Below are positions 8,261-18,333 of a stretch of 64,000 bases of DNA, in pieces. The stretch is taken from contig JYOE01000029.1 in the NCBI GenBank assembly GCA_000955875.1, positions 1 through 64,000 of the forward strand. The letters run 5' to 3'. The translations under genes were made by a program, and so were the position numbers. Origin of the DNA: Terrabacter sp. 28. GTDB lineage: Bacteria; Actinomycetota; Actinomycetes; Actinomycetales; Dermatophilaceae. Every line of letters starts with the position of its first letter. Position 1 is the first letter of the stretch. Under the pieces are notes generated by a model. That model was not told the DNA's origin. It worked only from the letters and a program-made list of their open reading frames with translations, and did no database searches.

Positions 8261-9096
8261 TGGTCGACCTCATCGTCACGGCGATCCCGTTCTTCATCGC
8301 GTTCATCGTCATCGAGGTCCTCTCGCTGTGGCTCGCTCCCGACGACGACGAGGTCGGCTACGAGGTGCGCGACACCGTCACGAGCCTGTCGATGGGCATC
8401 GGCAGCGTCGTCGTCGGCATCGGCTACAAGGCCCTGCAGCTCGTCGTCTACGCCGCCCTGTATGCCGTCACGCCGCTGAGGCTCGACACCTCGCTCTGGT
8501 GGGTCTGGGTCGTCATCTTCCTCGCCGAGGACCTCGCCTACTACTGGTACCACCGCAGCCACCACGAGGTGCGCATCCTCTGGGCCAGCCACGTCGTGCA
8601 CCACTCCAGCCAGCGCTACAACTTCTCGACGGCGCTGCGCCAGACCTGGACCCCCTTCGGCGGCATCCCGTTCTGGGCACCCCTCGCGCTGCTCGGCGTG
8701 CCGCCGTGGGCGATCTTCCTCCAGCAGTCGATCTCGCTGCTCTACCAGTTCTTCCTCCACACCGAGCGGGTCGGAAAGCTCTGGCGCCCAGTCGAACTCG
8801 TCATGAACACGCCGTCGCACCACCGCGTCCACCACGGCATGAACAACGGCTACCTCGACCGCAACTACGGCGGCATCCTCATCGTCTGGGACCGCCTCTT
8901 CCACTCCTTCGAGCCCGAAGGCGAGCGCGTCGTCTACGGCCTGACGAAGCAGCTGCGCACCTACAACCCGCTCGTCGTCGCCACCCACGAGTACGCCTCG
9001 ATCTGGCGCGACGTCAGGGCCGCCCGGTCGTGGCGCGACCGCTGGGGCTTCGTGCTCCGCGGCCCCGGCTGGCAGCCGGACACCGGGAAGCCCTGA
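8260..9096 (+). CDS. Fatty acid hydroxylase / sterol desaturase family membrane protein
   Basis: This 278-residue integral membrane protein carries the di-iron histidine clusters of the fatty acid hydroxylase superfamily: YHRSHH near 102, HVVHHSS near 117 and HHRVHHG near 187. Hydrophobic segments precede and separate them. Members hydroxylate or desaturate lipids at the membrane. The start overlaps the GntR stop by one base, so the regulator probably controls it. The exact lipid substrate is not predictable. Confidence 0.85.
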   Translation: MVDLIVTAIPFFIAFIVIEVLSLWLAPDDDEVGYEVRDTVTSLSMGIGSVVVGIGYKALQLVVYAALYAVTPLRLDTSLWWVWVVIFLAEDLAYYWYHRSHHEVRILWASHVVHHSSQRYNFSTALRQTWTPFGGIPFWAPLALLGVPPWAIFLQQSISLLYQFFLHTERVGKLWRPVELVMNTPSHHRVHHGMNNGYLDRNYGGILIVWDRLFHSFEPEGERVVYGLTKQLRTYNPLVVATHEYASIWRDVRAARSWRDRWGFVLRGPGWQPDTGKP

Positions 9097-9177
9097 CGAG
9101 AGCGGCGTCGCGGGTCTACCGTGATCTCGACCTCGGGGGACGAGCGCGTCATCGCGCACACCCGCGAAAGGTCGCAC

Positions 9178-9969
9178 ATGAAGAAGATCTGGCTCACCCT
9201 CGTCGCCGTCCTCGCCCTCATGGTCGGCGCCACCGCGCCGGCCGGGGCGGTCACCGACGGCACCCTCGACGGCGACGGGCACCCCTACGTCGGCCTCATG
9301 GTCGCCCAGGACGCGGACGGCACGCCGCTCTGGCGGTGCTCCGGCACGCTGCTCAGCTCGACCGTCTTCCTGACCGCGGGGCACTGCACGGAATCTCCCG
9401 CGGCACACGTCGAGATCTGGTTCCAGTCCGACGTCGAGAGCGGTCGGCCCGGCAACGGCTACCCCAACAAGGGCCAGGCCAGCGGCACCCCGCACACCAT
9501 CGGCACCTACGACCCGAACGCGTTCTTCCTCCACGACGTGGGCGTCGTCGAGCTCAGCACGCCGAAGGAGATGTCTTCCTACGGCAAGCTGCCGAAGACC
9601 AACGAGCTCGACGCCCTCAAACCGCGCCGGTCCACGACCTTCACCTCGGTCGGCTACGGCCTGCAGAAGGCGTTCCCTGACGCCGCCTCGTTCAAGGACT
9701 CTGCCGTCAGGATCCGCATGGTCGCCCACCCCCACCTGCTGCAGATCAACACCGGCTTCACCGGTCCGCAGTCGCTGCTGCTGTCCAACAACGCCAACAC
9801 CGGAGGCACCTGCTTCGGCGACTCGGGCGGTCCGAACTTCCTCGGCACCTCCAACGTCGTGGCCGGCGTGACCTCGTTCGGCCTGAACTCCACGTGCGGC
9901 GGCACCGGCGGCGTCTTCCGCACCGACCGCGCCGACGTGCTCGCCTTCGTCAACGGCTTCCTGAACTGA
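9178..9969 (+). CDS. Secreted trypsin-like serine protease
   Basis: The 263-residue precursor has a signal peptide (MKKIWLTL, hydrophobic core, ending near APAGA at about 22). The catalytic triad of S1 proteases is visible: His in FLTAGHC near 67, Asp in HDVGVVEL near 122 and Ser in GDSGGP near 220. The TPLWRCSGTLL stretch before the His is also typical. It lacks an obvious long propeptide. The ATG at 9178 follows GAAAGG. It is probably monocistronic and ends at a long hairpin. Confidence 0.85.
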   Translation: MKKIWLTLVAVLALMVGATAPAGAVTDGTLDGDGHPYVGLMVAQDADGTPLWRCSGTLLSSTVFLTAGHCTESPAAHVEIWFQSDVESGRPGNGYPNKGQASGTPHTIGTYDPNAFFLHDVGVVELSTPKEMSSYGKLPKTNELDALKPRRSTTFTSVGYGLQKAFPDAASFKDSAVRIRMVAHPHLLQINTGFTGPQSLLLSNNANTGGTCFGDSGGPNFLGTSNVVAGVTSFGLNSTCGGTGGVFRTDRADVLAFVNGFLN

Positions 9970-10002
9970 GCCCCTGAACGCCCCTGAACTGACGGCATGA
10001 CA

Positions 10003-10045
10003 GAGGGCGTATGCCGCGTGGCCGGGCCACACGGCATACGCCCTC
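10003..10045. terminator. Hairpin built from the GTATGCC motif
   Basis: Arms 10003-10021 and 10027-10045 pair over 19 bases with one mismatch around a 5-base loop. Each arm contains the overrepresented heptamer (GTATGCC at 10009 and GGCATAC at 10033). It separates the convergent protease and aldo/keto reductase genes and has no U-tract. Confidence 0.7.
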
Positions 10046-10068
10046 GGTGTGCGTGGGGTGGGGGAGCG

Positions 10069-11112
10069 TCAGTGGGCGCTCGAGGTCTTCCACAGGTTGA
10101 TGCCGCCCTCGACGGCGTGCTGGTCGATCGTGTCGAGCTCCTCCTGCGAGAAGTCGAGGTTGTCGAGCGAGCCGAGGCTGTTCTCGAGCTGGCCCACCGA
10201 CGAGGCGCCGATGAGCACCGACGTCACGCGCTCGTCGCGCAGGATCCACGCGAGAGCCATCTGCGCGAGCGACTGTCCGCGCTGCTTCGCCATCTCGTTG
10301 AGCGCGCGGATGTGCGTGAGGTTCTGGTCGGTCAACAGGTCGGTCGACAGGGACTTGTCCTGCGACGCGCGCGACCCCTCGGGCACACCGTCGAGGTACT
10401 TGTCGGTGAGCATGCCCTGGGCGAGCGGGCTGAACGCGATGCAGCCGACGCCCTCCTCGCCGAGCACGTCGAGCAGGTCCTCCTCGACCCAGCGGTTGAG
10501 CATCGAGTAGCTCGGCTGGTGGATGAGCAGCGGGGTACCCATCGAGCGCAGGATCTCGATCGCCTCGCGGGAGCGCGGACCCGAGTAGCTCGAGATGCCG
10601 GCATACAGGGCGCGGCCCGAGCGCACCGCGGTGTCGAGCGCGCCCATCGTCTCCTCGAGCGGCGTCGTCTCGTCGAAACGGTGGGAGTAGAAGATGTCGA
10701 CGTAGTCGAGGCCCATCCGCTGCAGCGACTGGTCGAGCGAGGCGAGGACGTACTTGCGGCTGCCGCCGCCCTGGCCGTAGGGGCCGGGCCACATGTCGTA
10801 GCCGGCCTTGCTGCTGATGATGAGCTCGTCGCGGTAGCGCTTGAAGTCCTGCGCGTAGATCGTGCCGAAGTTGCGCTCGGCGCTGCCGTAGGGCGGACCG
10901 TAGTTGTTGGCCAGGTCGAAGTGCGTGACCCCGAGGTCGAAGGCCCGGCGCAGCGTCGCGCGCTGGCGGTCGAGCGGCACGTCGTCGCCAAAGTTGTGCC
11001 AGAGGCCGAGCGAGACGGCCGGCAGGTCGAGGCCGGAGCGGCCCGTGCGGCGGTAGGTCATCGAGTCGTAGCGGCTGCGGAGCGCCTGGTAGTCGTCGGC
11101 GTGGAGAGTCAT
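10069..11112 (-). CDS. Aldo/keto reductase, L-glyceraldehyde 3-phosphate reductase type
   Basis: This 347-residue protein is close in length to E. coli YghZ (Gpr) and has the aldo/keto reductase barrel motifs: FDLANNYG with catalytic Asp and Tyr near 60-66, Lys in IISSKAGYD and His in FYSHRFD. NADPH-binding residues are expected in the C-terminal GASSVGQL region. Enzymes of this branch reduce small aldehydes such as L-glyceraldehyde 3-phosphate and detoxify methylglyoxal. ATG at 11112 fits the family N-terminus; a weak -10 (AAGACT) lies seven bases upstream. Confidence 0.85.
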   Translation of the reverse strand: MTLHADDYQALRSRYDSMTYRRTGRSGLDLPAVSLGLWHNFGDDVPLDRQRATLRRAFDLGVTHFDLANNYGPPYGSAERNFGTIYAQDFKRYRDELIISSKAGYDMWPGPYGQGGGSRKYVLASLDQSLQRMGLDYVDIFYSHRFDETTPLEETMGALDTAVRSGRALYAGISSYSGPRSREAIEILRSMGTPLLIHQPSYSMLNRWVEEDLLDVLGEEGVGCIAFSPLAQGMLTDKYLDGVPEGSRASQDKSLSTDLLTDQNLTHIRALNEMAKQRGQSLAQMALAWILRDERVTSVLIGASSVGQLENSLGSLDNLDFSQEELDTIDQHAVEGGINLWKTSSAH

Positions 11113-11268
11113 GCACGACAGTCTTGCGTATGCCGCCCGGTGGGCCGAGAGCGCTCGCCCGGCCGGGTCCGCGGGACGGGTTCTCCCGGTGCCCTTGTGC
11201 AGCAGGGGAAGCCGAGCAAGACTCACCGTGGGGAAGTCAACTGCAGTGCGGCAGGAGGACAAACAGCA

Positions 11269-11747
<479 letters not shown>

Positions 11748-11751
<4 letters not shown>

Positions 11752-14237
11752 CGATCACCGAGGACCGGGCATCCGAGACCCCGGCGGCCGAGATCGGCAA
11801 GGCGCGCACCCGCAAGGAGGACCAGCGCCTCATCACCGGACGCACCCGCTGGACCGACAACATCCAGCTGCCCGGCATGCTGCACCTCGCCATGGTGCGC
11901 AGCCCCTTCGCGCACGCGACGATCAGCGCGATCTCGGTCGACGAGGCCAAGGGGGCGCCGGGCGTCATCGCCGTCTTCACCGGCGAGGACCTCAAGGACA
12001 TCCAGGGCGTCAACATCACGGCCTGGCCGATCAGCGCCGACCAGAAGACGCCCGACCACCTGCCCGTCGCCGTCTCGCACGTCGCCCACGCCGGTGAGAT
12101 CGTCGCGGTCGTCGCGGCGCGCTCGTCGGCCGAGGCCCGCGACGCCGCCGAGCTCGTCGACGTCGACTACGACGAGCTGCCCGCGGTGCTCGACCTCAAG
12201 GAGGCCGCCAAGGACGAGGTGCTCGCCCACCCCGACCTCGGCACCAACAAGAGCGCCTTCTGGCAGCTCGACTCGGCCGGACAGGGCTCGGGCGGTGACG
12301 TCGACGAGGCCATCGCCAAGGCCCGCGACGGCGGCATCGTCATCGAGCGCGAGTACCGCCAGCAGCGACTCATCCCCGCCTTCATGGAGCCGCGCTCGAC
12401 CGTCGTCGACCCGACCGGCGAGCAGGTGACGATGTGGTCGGCCACGCAGGTGCCGCACGTCCTGCGCTTCTGCATCGCCGCGACGACGGGCCTGCCCGAG
12501 TCGAAGATCCGCGTCATCGCGCCCGACGTCGGCGGTGGCTTCGGCGGCAAGCTGCAGACGACGCCCGAGGAGTTCGCCACGCTCGCGGTCGCCCGCAAGC
12601 TCGGCAAGCCGTGCAAGTTCACCGAGACCCGCTCCGAGACGATGGTGAGCGGCCACCACGGCCGCGACCAGTGGCAGAAGCTGACGCTGGCCGCAGAGAA
12701 GGACGGCACCGTCACCGGGCTCAAGGTCGAGCTAATGGCCGACCTCGGTGCCTACGCCGCCATCGTCGGCGGCGGCGTGCCGGTACTCGGCGCGTGGATG
12801 TTCAACTCCATCTACAAGTTCGGCGCCTACCAGTTCAACACGACGAACTACTACACGAACAAGACGTGGGTCGACGCGTATCGCGGGGCCGGGCGCCCCG
12901 AGGCGACCTACGCCATCGAGCGGCTCATGGACGAGCTCGCCGTCGAGGTCGGGGTCGACCCGCTCGAGATCCGCGAGAAGAACTGGATCAAGCACGACGA
13001 GTTCCCGTTCACCACCGTGGCCGGCATGACCTACGACTCGGGCAACTACGAGGCGGCCACCGCCAAGGCGAAGGAGCTCTTCGGCTACGACGAGCTGCGA
13101 GCCGAGCAGAAGCAGCGCCGCGAGTCGAACGACCCGGTCCAGCTCGGCCTCGGCGTCTCGACGTTCACCGAGATGTGCGGCCTCGCGCCGTCCCGCATCC
13201 TCGGCGCCCTCAGCTACGGTGCCGGCGGCTGGGAGTCGGCGAGCATCCGCATGCTCGCCACCGGCACCGTCGAGGTCGTCACCGGCACGTCGCCGCACGG
13301 CCAGGGCCACGAGACGGCGTGGAGCCAGATCGTCGCCGACCGCCTCGGTGTGCCGTTCGAGAACGTCGAGGTGCTCCACGGCGACACCCAGATCGCGCCC
13401 AAGGGCATGGACTCCTACGGCTCCCGCTCGCTCGTCGTGGGCGGTGAGGCCGTCCTGCGCGCCGCCGACAAGGTCATCGAGAAGGCGAAGCCGATCGCGG
13501 CGCACCTGCTCGAGGCCAGCGTCGACGACGTCGAGTTCAAGGCCGGCACGTTCGGCGTCAAGGGCACCGACAAGGGCGTGACGATCTCCGAGGTCGCGCT
13601 CGCGACGTGGACCGGTCACAACCTGCCCGACGGCATCGAGCCGACCATCGACGCCGATGCGACCTTCGACCCCGACAACTTCTCGTTCCCGCACGGCACC
13701 CACCTGTGCGCGATGGAGGTCGACACCGAGACCGGTGCCACGAAGATGCGCAAGTACGTCTGCGTCGACGACATCGGCACCATCATCAACCCGCTCATCG
13801 TCGAGGGGCAGGTGCACGGCGGCCTCGTCCAGGGCATCGCTCAGGCCCTGTGGGAGGGCGCCGAGTACGACGACCAGGGCACGCTCGTCACGGGCTCCTT
13901 CGTCGACTACACGCTGCCCACGTCGGCCGACACGATCAGCTTCATCACCGACCACACGACGTCGCCCTCGACCTACAACACGTTGGGCACCAAGGGAGTC
14001 GGAGAGGCGGGCACCATCGCCTCGACCCCCGCCGTCGTCAACGCGATCGTCGACGCGGTGCGCCACCTCGGCGTCAACGACATCGTCATGCCGTGCACGC
14101 CCGAGCGGGTCTGGAAGGCGATCCAGGCCGGTTCTCCCGTCAACACCGAGGGTGAGCGCGACGCGGCTCCTCACTTCGACGAGGGAGCGCCCAACCAGGA
14201 CCCGGCATCGGGTGCGAGCGAAGGGAGTGGCCAGTGA
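11748..14237 (+). CDS. coxL: Molybdenum hydroxylase large subunit, form II CoxL-like
   Basis: This 829-residue catalytic subunit has the xanthine dehydrogenase/aldehyde oxidase folds: an N-terminal a/b hammerhead domain, a molybdopterin-binding GGGFGGK near 264, and GTKGVGEAG near 750 with the catalytic Glu. The active-site loop reads DAYRGAGRPEA near 380. True (form I) CO dehydrogenase has a Cys-containing AYxCSFR loop that binds copper; AYRGAGR marks form II. The enzyme therefore belongs to the CODH-like group whose substrate is uncertain and may be an aldehyde, purine or other N-heterocycle. It overlaps coxS and coxM by four bases each. Confidence 0.9.
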
Positions 14238-15091
14238 TCCCCGCACAGTTCGACTACGTCGCACCGACCTCGGTGGCCGACGCCGTGGCCGCGCTCGCCG
14301 AGCACGGCGACGAGGCCAAGGTGCTCGCCGGCGGTCAGTCGCTGCTGCCGATCCTCCGGATGCGCCTCAACGCACCCGGCGTCGTCATCGACCTCGGGCG
14401 CATCCCCGAGCTCCAGGGCGTGAGCGAGGACGGTGACCACCTCGTCATCGGAGCCATGACCACGTATGCCGCCGTGCTGGCCTCCGAGGCCGTGTCCACG
14501 CACGCCGCCCTGCTCAACAAGGCGATCGCGACCGTGGCCGACCCGCAGATCCGGCACCGCGGCACCGTCGGTGGCGCGCTCGTGCACGCCGACCCCGCCG
14601 GCGACGTCGGCGCCCCGGCGCTCGCGCTGGGCGCCGAGCTCGTCATCGCCGGCCAGGGCGGCTCCACGCGTACGGTCGCGGCCGAGGACTTCTTCGAGGA
14701 CCTCTTCACCACGGCCGTCGGCGAGGGCGAGCTGCTGACGCAGATCCGCATCCCGAAGCACACCGGGTGGGGGGCGCACTACGAGAAGTTCGTGCGCGTC
14801 AGCCACCAGTGGTCGATCGTCGGCGTCGCGGCGACCGTGCGCAGCGAGGGCGGCTCGATCGCCGAGGCTCGGGTCGGGCTCACGAACATGGGCTCGACCC
14901 CGTTGCGCGCCAGGGCGGTCGAGGAGGCGCTCGTCGGCAAGGAGGCCACCGACGAGGCGGTGCGCGAGGCTGTTGCGTCGGTCGCCGAGGGCACCAACCC
15001 GCCCTCCGACCTCAACGGCGACGCCGACTACCGCAAGCACCTCGCCACCGTGCTGACGCGGCGTGCGGTGCTCGCCGCGGCGGGAGCGTGA
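14234..15091 (+). CDS. coxM: Molybdenum hydroxylase FAD subunit (CoxM-like)
   Basis: This 285-residue flavoprotein subunit shows the FAD-binding motifs of the family: AGGQSLLPILRMR near 33-45 and RGTVGGALVHADPAGD near 108-124. The C-terminal CO dehydrogenase flavoprotein domain follows. It oxidises the reduced iron-sulfur centres and passes electrons to an acceptor. The GTG start overlaps the coxL stop (GTGA), so S, L and M are translationally linked. Confidence 0.9.
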   Translation: MIPAQFDYVAPTSVADAVAALAEHGDEAKVLAGGQSLLPILRMRLNAPGVVIDLGRIPELQGVSEDGDHLVIGAMTTYAAVLASEAVSTHAALLNKAIATVADPQIRHRGTVGGALVHADPAGDVGAPALALGAELVIAGQGGSTRTVAAEDFFEDLFTTAVGEGELLTQIRIPKHTGWGAHYEKFVRVSHQWSIVGVAATVRSEGGSIAEARVGLTNMGSTPLRARAVEEALVGKEATDEAVREAVASVAEGTNPPSDLNGDADYRKHLATVLTRRAVLAAAGA

Positions 15092-15098
15092 TCGCCGG

Positions 15099-15875
15099 AT
15101 GGAGCTGACGCACTCCTTCACCGTGCCGACCTCGGTCGACGACGCGTGGGCCCTCTTCATGGACCTCGAGCGCGTCGGCGGCTGCTTTCCCGGGGCGACC
15201 GTGACGGAGGTGACCGACGACGGCTTCTCCGGCACGGTCAAGGTCAAGCTCGGGCCGATCGCGCTCGTCTACTCCGGCTCGGGCTCGTTCGTCGAGCGCG
15301 ACGACGCGACGCACCGCGCCGTCATCGAGGCGAAGGGCAAGGACAAGCGCGGCAACGGCACCGCCGGCGCGACGGTCTCGATCGAGCTGACGCCCGACGG
15401 TGACGGCGCGCGGGCCGACGTCACCACCGACCTCGCCGTCACCGGCAAGCCTGCGCAGTTCGGCCGGGGCGTCATGCAGGACGTCTCCGACAAGCTGCTC
15501 CAGGCCTTCGTCGCCTGCATCGAGAAGCAGCTCGGCGCCGGCGGTGGCGAGGAGGTGGCTGCTGCCGCGCCGGCCGCGCCGGCCGCGCCGACTGCGGCGG
15601 CCGAGCCGGCCGCAGACGACTCTCCCGCAAAGGGATTCGTCGAGACCGGGTCGGACGCGCTGGCAGCCGACACGGGCCCTCAGGCGGCGACGCCCGCGGT
15701 CCGAGCGGCGCCGCCGCCGCGTCGGGTCACGTCCGACGTCGAGGAGGACGCCCCGCTCGACCTCGGGTCGGCCGTCATGCCCGTGCTCATCCAGAGGTAC
15801 GCCGGCTACGCCGCAGCCGCCGCCTTCGGCGTCGTCCTCGGCTACCTCATCGGCCGAGGCTCCCGCGACACCTGA
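15099..15875 (+). CDS. coxG: CoxG-like SRPBCC protein with C-terminal membrane anchor
   Basis: Residues 1-150 of this 258-residue protein form a CoxG/SRPBCC domain (MELTHSFTVP at the start, FPGATV near 31). A Pro/Ala-rich linker at about 155-215 follows, then a hydrophobic segment near 232-252 (YAGYAAAAAFGVVLGYLIG) with an Arg-containing tail. In carboxydotrophs CoxG recruits CO dehydrogenase to the membrane. The arrangement here suggests it tethers the form II enzyme. It starts seven bases after coxM. Confidence 0.85.
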   Translation: MELTHSFTVPTSVDDAWALFMDLERVGGCFPGATVTEVTDDGFSGTVKVKLGPIALVYSGSGSFVERDDATHRAVIEAKGKDKRGNGTAGATVSIELTPDGDGARADVTTDLAVTGKPAQFGRGVMQDVSDKLLQAFVACIEKQLGAGGGEEVAAAAPAAPAAPTAAAEPAADDSPAKGFVETGSDALAADTGPQAATPAVRAAPPPRRVTSDVEEDAPLDLGSAVMPVLIQRYAGYAAAAAFGVVLGYLIGRGSRDT

Positions 15876-15884
15876 CCGACCAAC

Positions 15885-15942
15885 CCGATCGAGAGAACGC
15901 TCCGTCCCGCCCCTGTGCGTGACGGAGCGTTCTTTCGATCGG
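15885..15942. terminator. Long hairpin between convergent genes (family 1)
   Basis: Arms 15885-15906 and 15921-15942 pair over 22 bases with one G-T type mismatch. It closes the cox operon and faces the sortase gene. Its arm is a family-1 copy. Confidence 0.75.
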
Positions 15943-15990
15943 AGGGGTGGGGCTCCACCCCGGGATCGGGAGTCGGGCGTGAGCTCGGGG

Positions 15991-16629
15991 TCAGGGGTGG
16001 TGGAGCGGGGTGGCGACGAGGACGCTGATGTCGTCGTACTCCTCGCGAGCCGCGTCCCACCGTCCGCCGCACGTCGCGAGGAAGAGCCGCTCCGGGCCGC
16101 TGGTGTCGTAGAGGTGCGCGGTGGCCACGATGCGCGGGTAGTCCCGCTGGGCGTCGACGGCCGGCCACACCTTCGCCACCCGGTACGAGCAGACGGAGCC
16201 GTCCGGCTGCACCGTCTGGATGAGCTGCCCGGCCTTGGCCCGCGTCGGGAAGTCCTCACCGAAGACCGCCGACCCGTCCCGGTAGGTGTGCCCGTCGAGC
16301 AGCACCGTGCCCGAGCCACTGCCGGGTCGCGGGCCCTCGGCGTACCACCCGACCCGGCTGATGTCGGTCGGGTTCCCGAGACGGTGCACGCCGGTGCCGC
16401 CGCTCGAACGGTCCCTCTCGAGGCCGATCCTCTCGACGGCGGCATCCACACCGAGGGCGGGGTAGACGACGCGCTGCGGCGCTCCCGGACGGCAGGCCGT
16501 CCCCTCGGCCGGGGCGACGGGCGGGTGGGCTTTCGCTGTCGGATGAGCGGCTGCTTCGGCGTTGGCCAGCGGTCGGTCGACGAGGAACCAGACTCCGCCG
16601 CCCGCGAGCAGCGTCACGAGCACGGGCAC
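15991..16629 (-). CDS. Class F-like sortase, copy 1
   Basis: This 212-residue protein has one N-terminal membrane segment (about 2-20) and a sortase domain. The catalytic His is in LDGHTYRDG near 114 and the Cys in LFLATCGG near 185. The usual catalytic Arg is less clear: the only Arg shortly after the Cys are in GRWDAAREEYDD. Sortases cut a C-terminal sorting signal and join the protein to the cell wall. The gene directly upstream encodes a protein with such a signal. Several in-frame GTG codons (16629, 16623, 16617) could start translation; none has a strong ribosome site. Confidence 0.8.
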   Translation of the reverse strand: MPVLVTLLAGGGVWFLVDRPLANAEAAAHPTAKAHPPVAPAEGTACRPGAPQRVVYPALGVDAAVERIGLERDRSSGGTGVHRLGNPTDISRVGWYAEGPRPGSGSGTVLLDGHTYRDGSAVFGEDFPTRAKAGQLIQTVQPDGSVCSYRVAKVWPAVDAQRDYPRIVATAHLYDTSGPERLFLATCGGRWDAAREEYDDISVLVATPLHHP

Positions 16630-16679
16630 CGCCGCGCGTCCGACAGACGCACGGCGGTGCTCCCGGTGTCGGCCGCTGA

Positions 16680-17408
16680 TCAGTCGACCTCGACGGTGTC
16701 GCGCCGGCGACGGCGGGTCCGCAGGACGAGCACGCCGCCGGCGAGCGCCAGGGCGCCCACACCGATGACGATGTCGAGCGGGCTCGTGCGGTCCGCCACC
16801 TGGCCCATGCCGCCGGTGTCGGGGGCACCCTCACCGAGGGCCGGGACGGGCGCGAACGCGACGGTCGCCGGCGCCTCGGCGACGGCGGCGTCCGCGACGA
16901 CGGGCGGCGCCGGGTCGATGGCCGGCGTGCTCCTCGGGGCGGTGGCGCCGCCGACGACGACGGGGTCGCTGGCAGGTGCGGTCGGGGCCGGGCCGGCGGT
17001 CACGGTGGCGGTCGGCGTCGGGATGGTGGCGGTGCCGGGGCGTGCGGACGTGCCGGTTGCCTCGCGCTCCTGCGTCGTCGGGCACTCGGTGGCGGGTGCC
17101 TCGTCGTCGAGCGACACCACGACAGAGAGGAACTGGCCGTCGGAGAAGGTGTCGCCGAGCGCGGGCGCCACACCGCGGTCGTTGGTCAGCGAGGCGGCGT
17201 CGACGTGGATCGGGTTCTTGCCGCCCTTGAGCACCTCGTCCGCACCGGGCTTGTGCACGTACTTGCAGACCCACACCTTGTGCGGGTCGCCGGGGGTCGC
17301 CGAGGCGGACGGAGCGCCGAGGCTCCACGTGCCCGCGGCGGCGAAGGTGGCGGCGACGAGGAGGGCTGCGACGCGCGACGGCACGCCGGCATGGATGGTT
17401 CTGGGCAT
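16680..17408 (-). CDS. Putative sortase substrate with KVWVCKYV domain, copy 1
   Basis: The 242-residue precursor has a signal peptide ending near ASA at about 38. A short domain follows with PHKVWVCKYVHKPGADEVLK and KNPIHVDAASL, then a Thr/Pro/Ala-rich stalk. The C-terminal sorting signal consists of GAPDTGG, a hydrophobic segment (IVIGVGALALAGGVLVL) and RTRRRRR. APDTGG replaces the classical LPxTG. The sortase gene begins 50 bases downstream, so this is probably its dedicated substrate. The KVWVCKYV domain recurs in the second module at 20.1 kb. I do not know its function. Confidence 0.8.
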   Translation of the reverse strand: MPRTIHAGVPSRVAALLVAATFAAAGTWSLGAPSASATPGDPHKVWVCKYVHKPGADEVLKGGKNPIHVDAASLTNDRGVAPALGDTFSDGQFLSVVVSLDDEAPATECPTTQEREATGTSARPGTATIPTPTATVTAGPAPTAPASDPVVVGGATAPRSTPAIDPAPPVVADAAVAEAPATVAFAPVPALGEGAPDTGGMGQVADRTSPLDIVIGVGALALAGGVLVLRTRRRRRDTVEVD

Positions 17409-17652
17409 CAGTGAGTGCGCTTCCGGGCAGGGCGGCACAGACCGATCGGGTCACGAGCCGCGAAGGTGGAGGGTGTTGTGACGCAAGGAAACTCAGTGAC
17501 CGTGAGGGCGGCCGGCGAACCGTGGCGAGGCGCCTGGCGCCTCAGCCGAGGGAGAACATACACGACCCGAACACGCTGCGCCGCTCGGGAGAGTGTCGCG
17601 TGCGCCACCCCGCTCGGGCGCGTTCGCGGCGCTCCTCTGCGATGGTGGAGTC

Positions 17653-18306
17653 ATGTCACGAGTCCTTCTCATCGGCGGCCACGGCAAGGTCGCGCTGCTC
17701 ACCGCCCCGCTCCTCGTCGCCGACGGCCACGACGTCACCTCCGTCGTGCGCAATCCCGACCACGTCGCCGACGTCCGGGCGACCGGCGCGACCCCCGCAG
17801 TGGTCGACGTTGAGTCGGCGTCCACCGAGCAGCTCACCGAGCTCGTCCGCGGCAGCGACGTCGTCGTCTGGTCGGCCGGCGCGGGCGGCGGCAACCCCGC
17901 GCGTACGTATGCGGTCGACCGCGACGCCGCCATCCGCTCGATGGACGCGACGGCCGCCGCCGGAGTCAGCCGCTACGTCATGGTGTCCTACTTCGGCGCG
18001 GACCCGGATCACGGTGTGCCGCAGGACAACCCGTTCCACGCCTACGCGGACGCGAAGACCGCGGCGGACGCATACCTCGAGGGCACCGACCTCGCCTGGA
18101 CGATCCTGCGCCCGAGCGCCCTGACGCTCGACGCGGCGACGGGACACATCGCCGCAGGCGAGGGCGTCACGGCCGCGCAGGTCTCGCGCGACAACGTCGC
18201 CCACGTGATCCGGTCGGTCGTGTCGCACCCCGACTCGACGTCGCGGCGCGTCATCGCCTTCAACGACGGGCCGTCGCCGATCGACGAGGTCGTCGGCGGC
18301 GCCTGA
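17653..18306 (+). CDS. NAD(P)-binding short-chain dehydrogenase-like protein
   Basis: This 217-residue Rossmann-fold protein begins with VLLIGGHGKVALLTAPLL, a GxxGxxG-type dinucleotide-binding motif at residues 4-21. Later features such as YVMVSYFGAD and a YADAKTAADAYL stretch (near 134-145) match atypical SDR proteins of the NAD(P)H-binding NmrA/SDR_a5 type. These include epimerase-like enzymes and redox sensors; the role is unknown. The ATG at 17653 follows GGTGGAG. It sits between the two sortase modules with no obvious link to them. Confidence 0.75.
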   Translation: MSRVLLIGGHGKVALLTAPLLVADGHDVTSVVRNPDHVADVRATGATPAVVDVESASTEQLTELVRGSDVVVWSAGAGGGNPARTYAVDRDAAIRSMDATAAAGVSRYVMVSYFGADPDHGVPQDNPFHAYADAKTAADAYLEGTDLAWTILRPSALTLDAATGHIAAGEGVTAAQVSRDNVAHVIRSVVSHPDSTSRRVIAFNDGPSPIDEVVGGA

Positions 18307-18333
18307 CCCGACTGGCCCGCCGGACCCGCCTCG

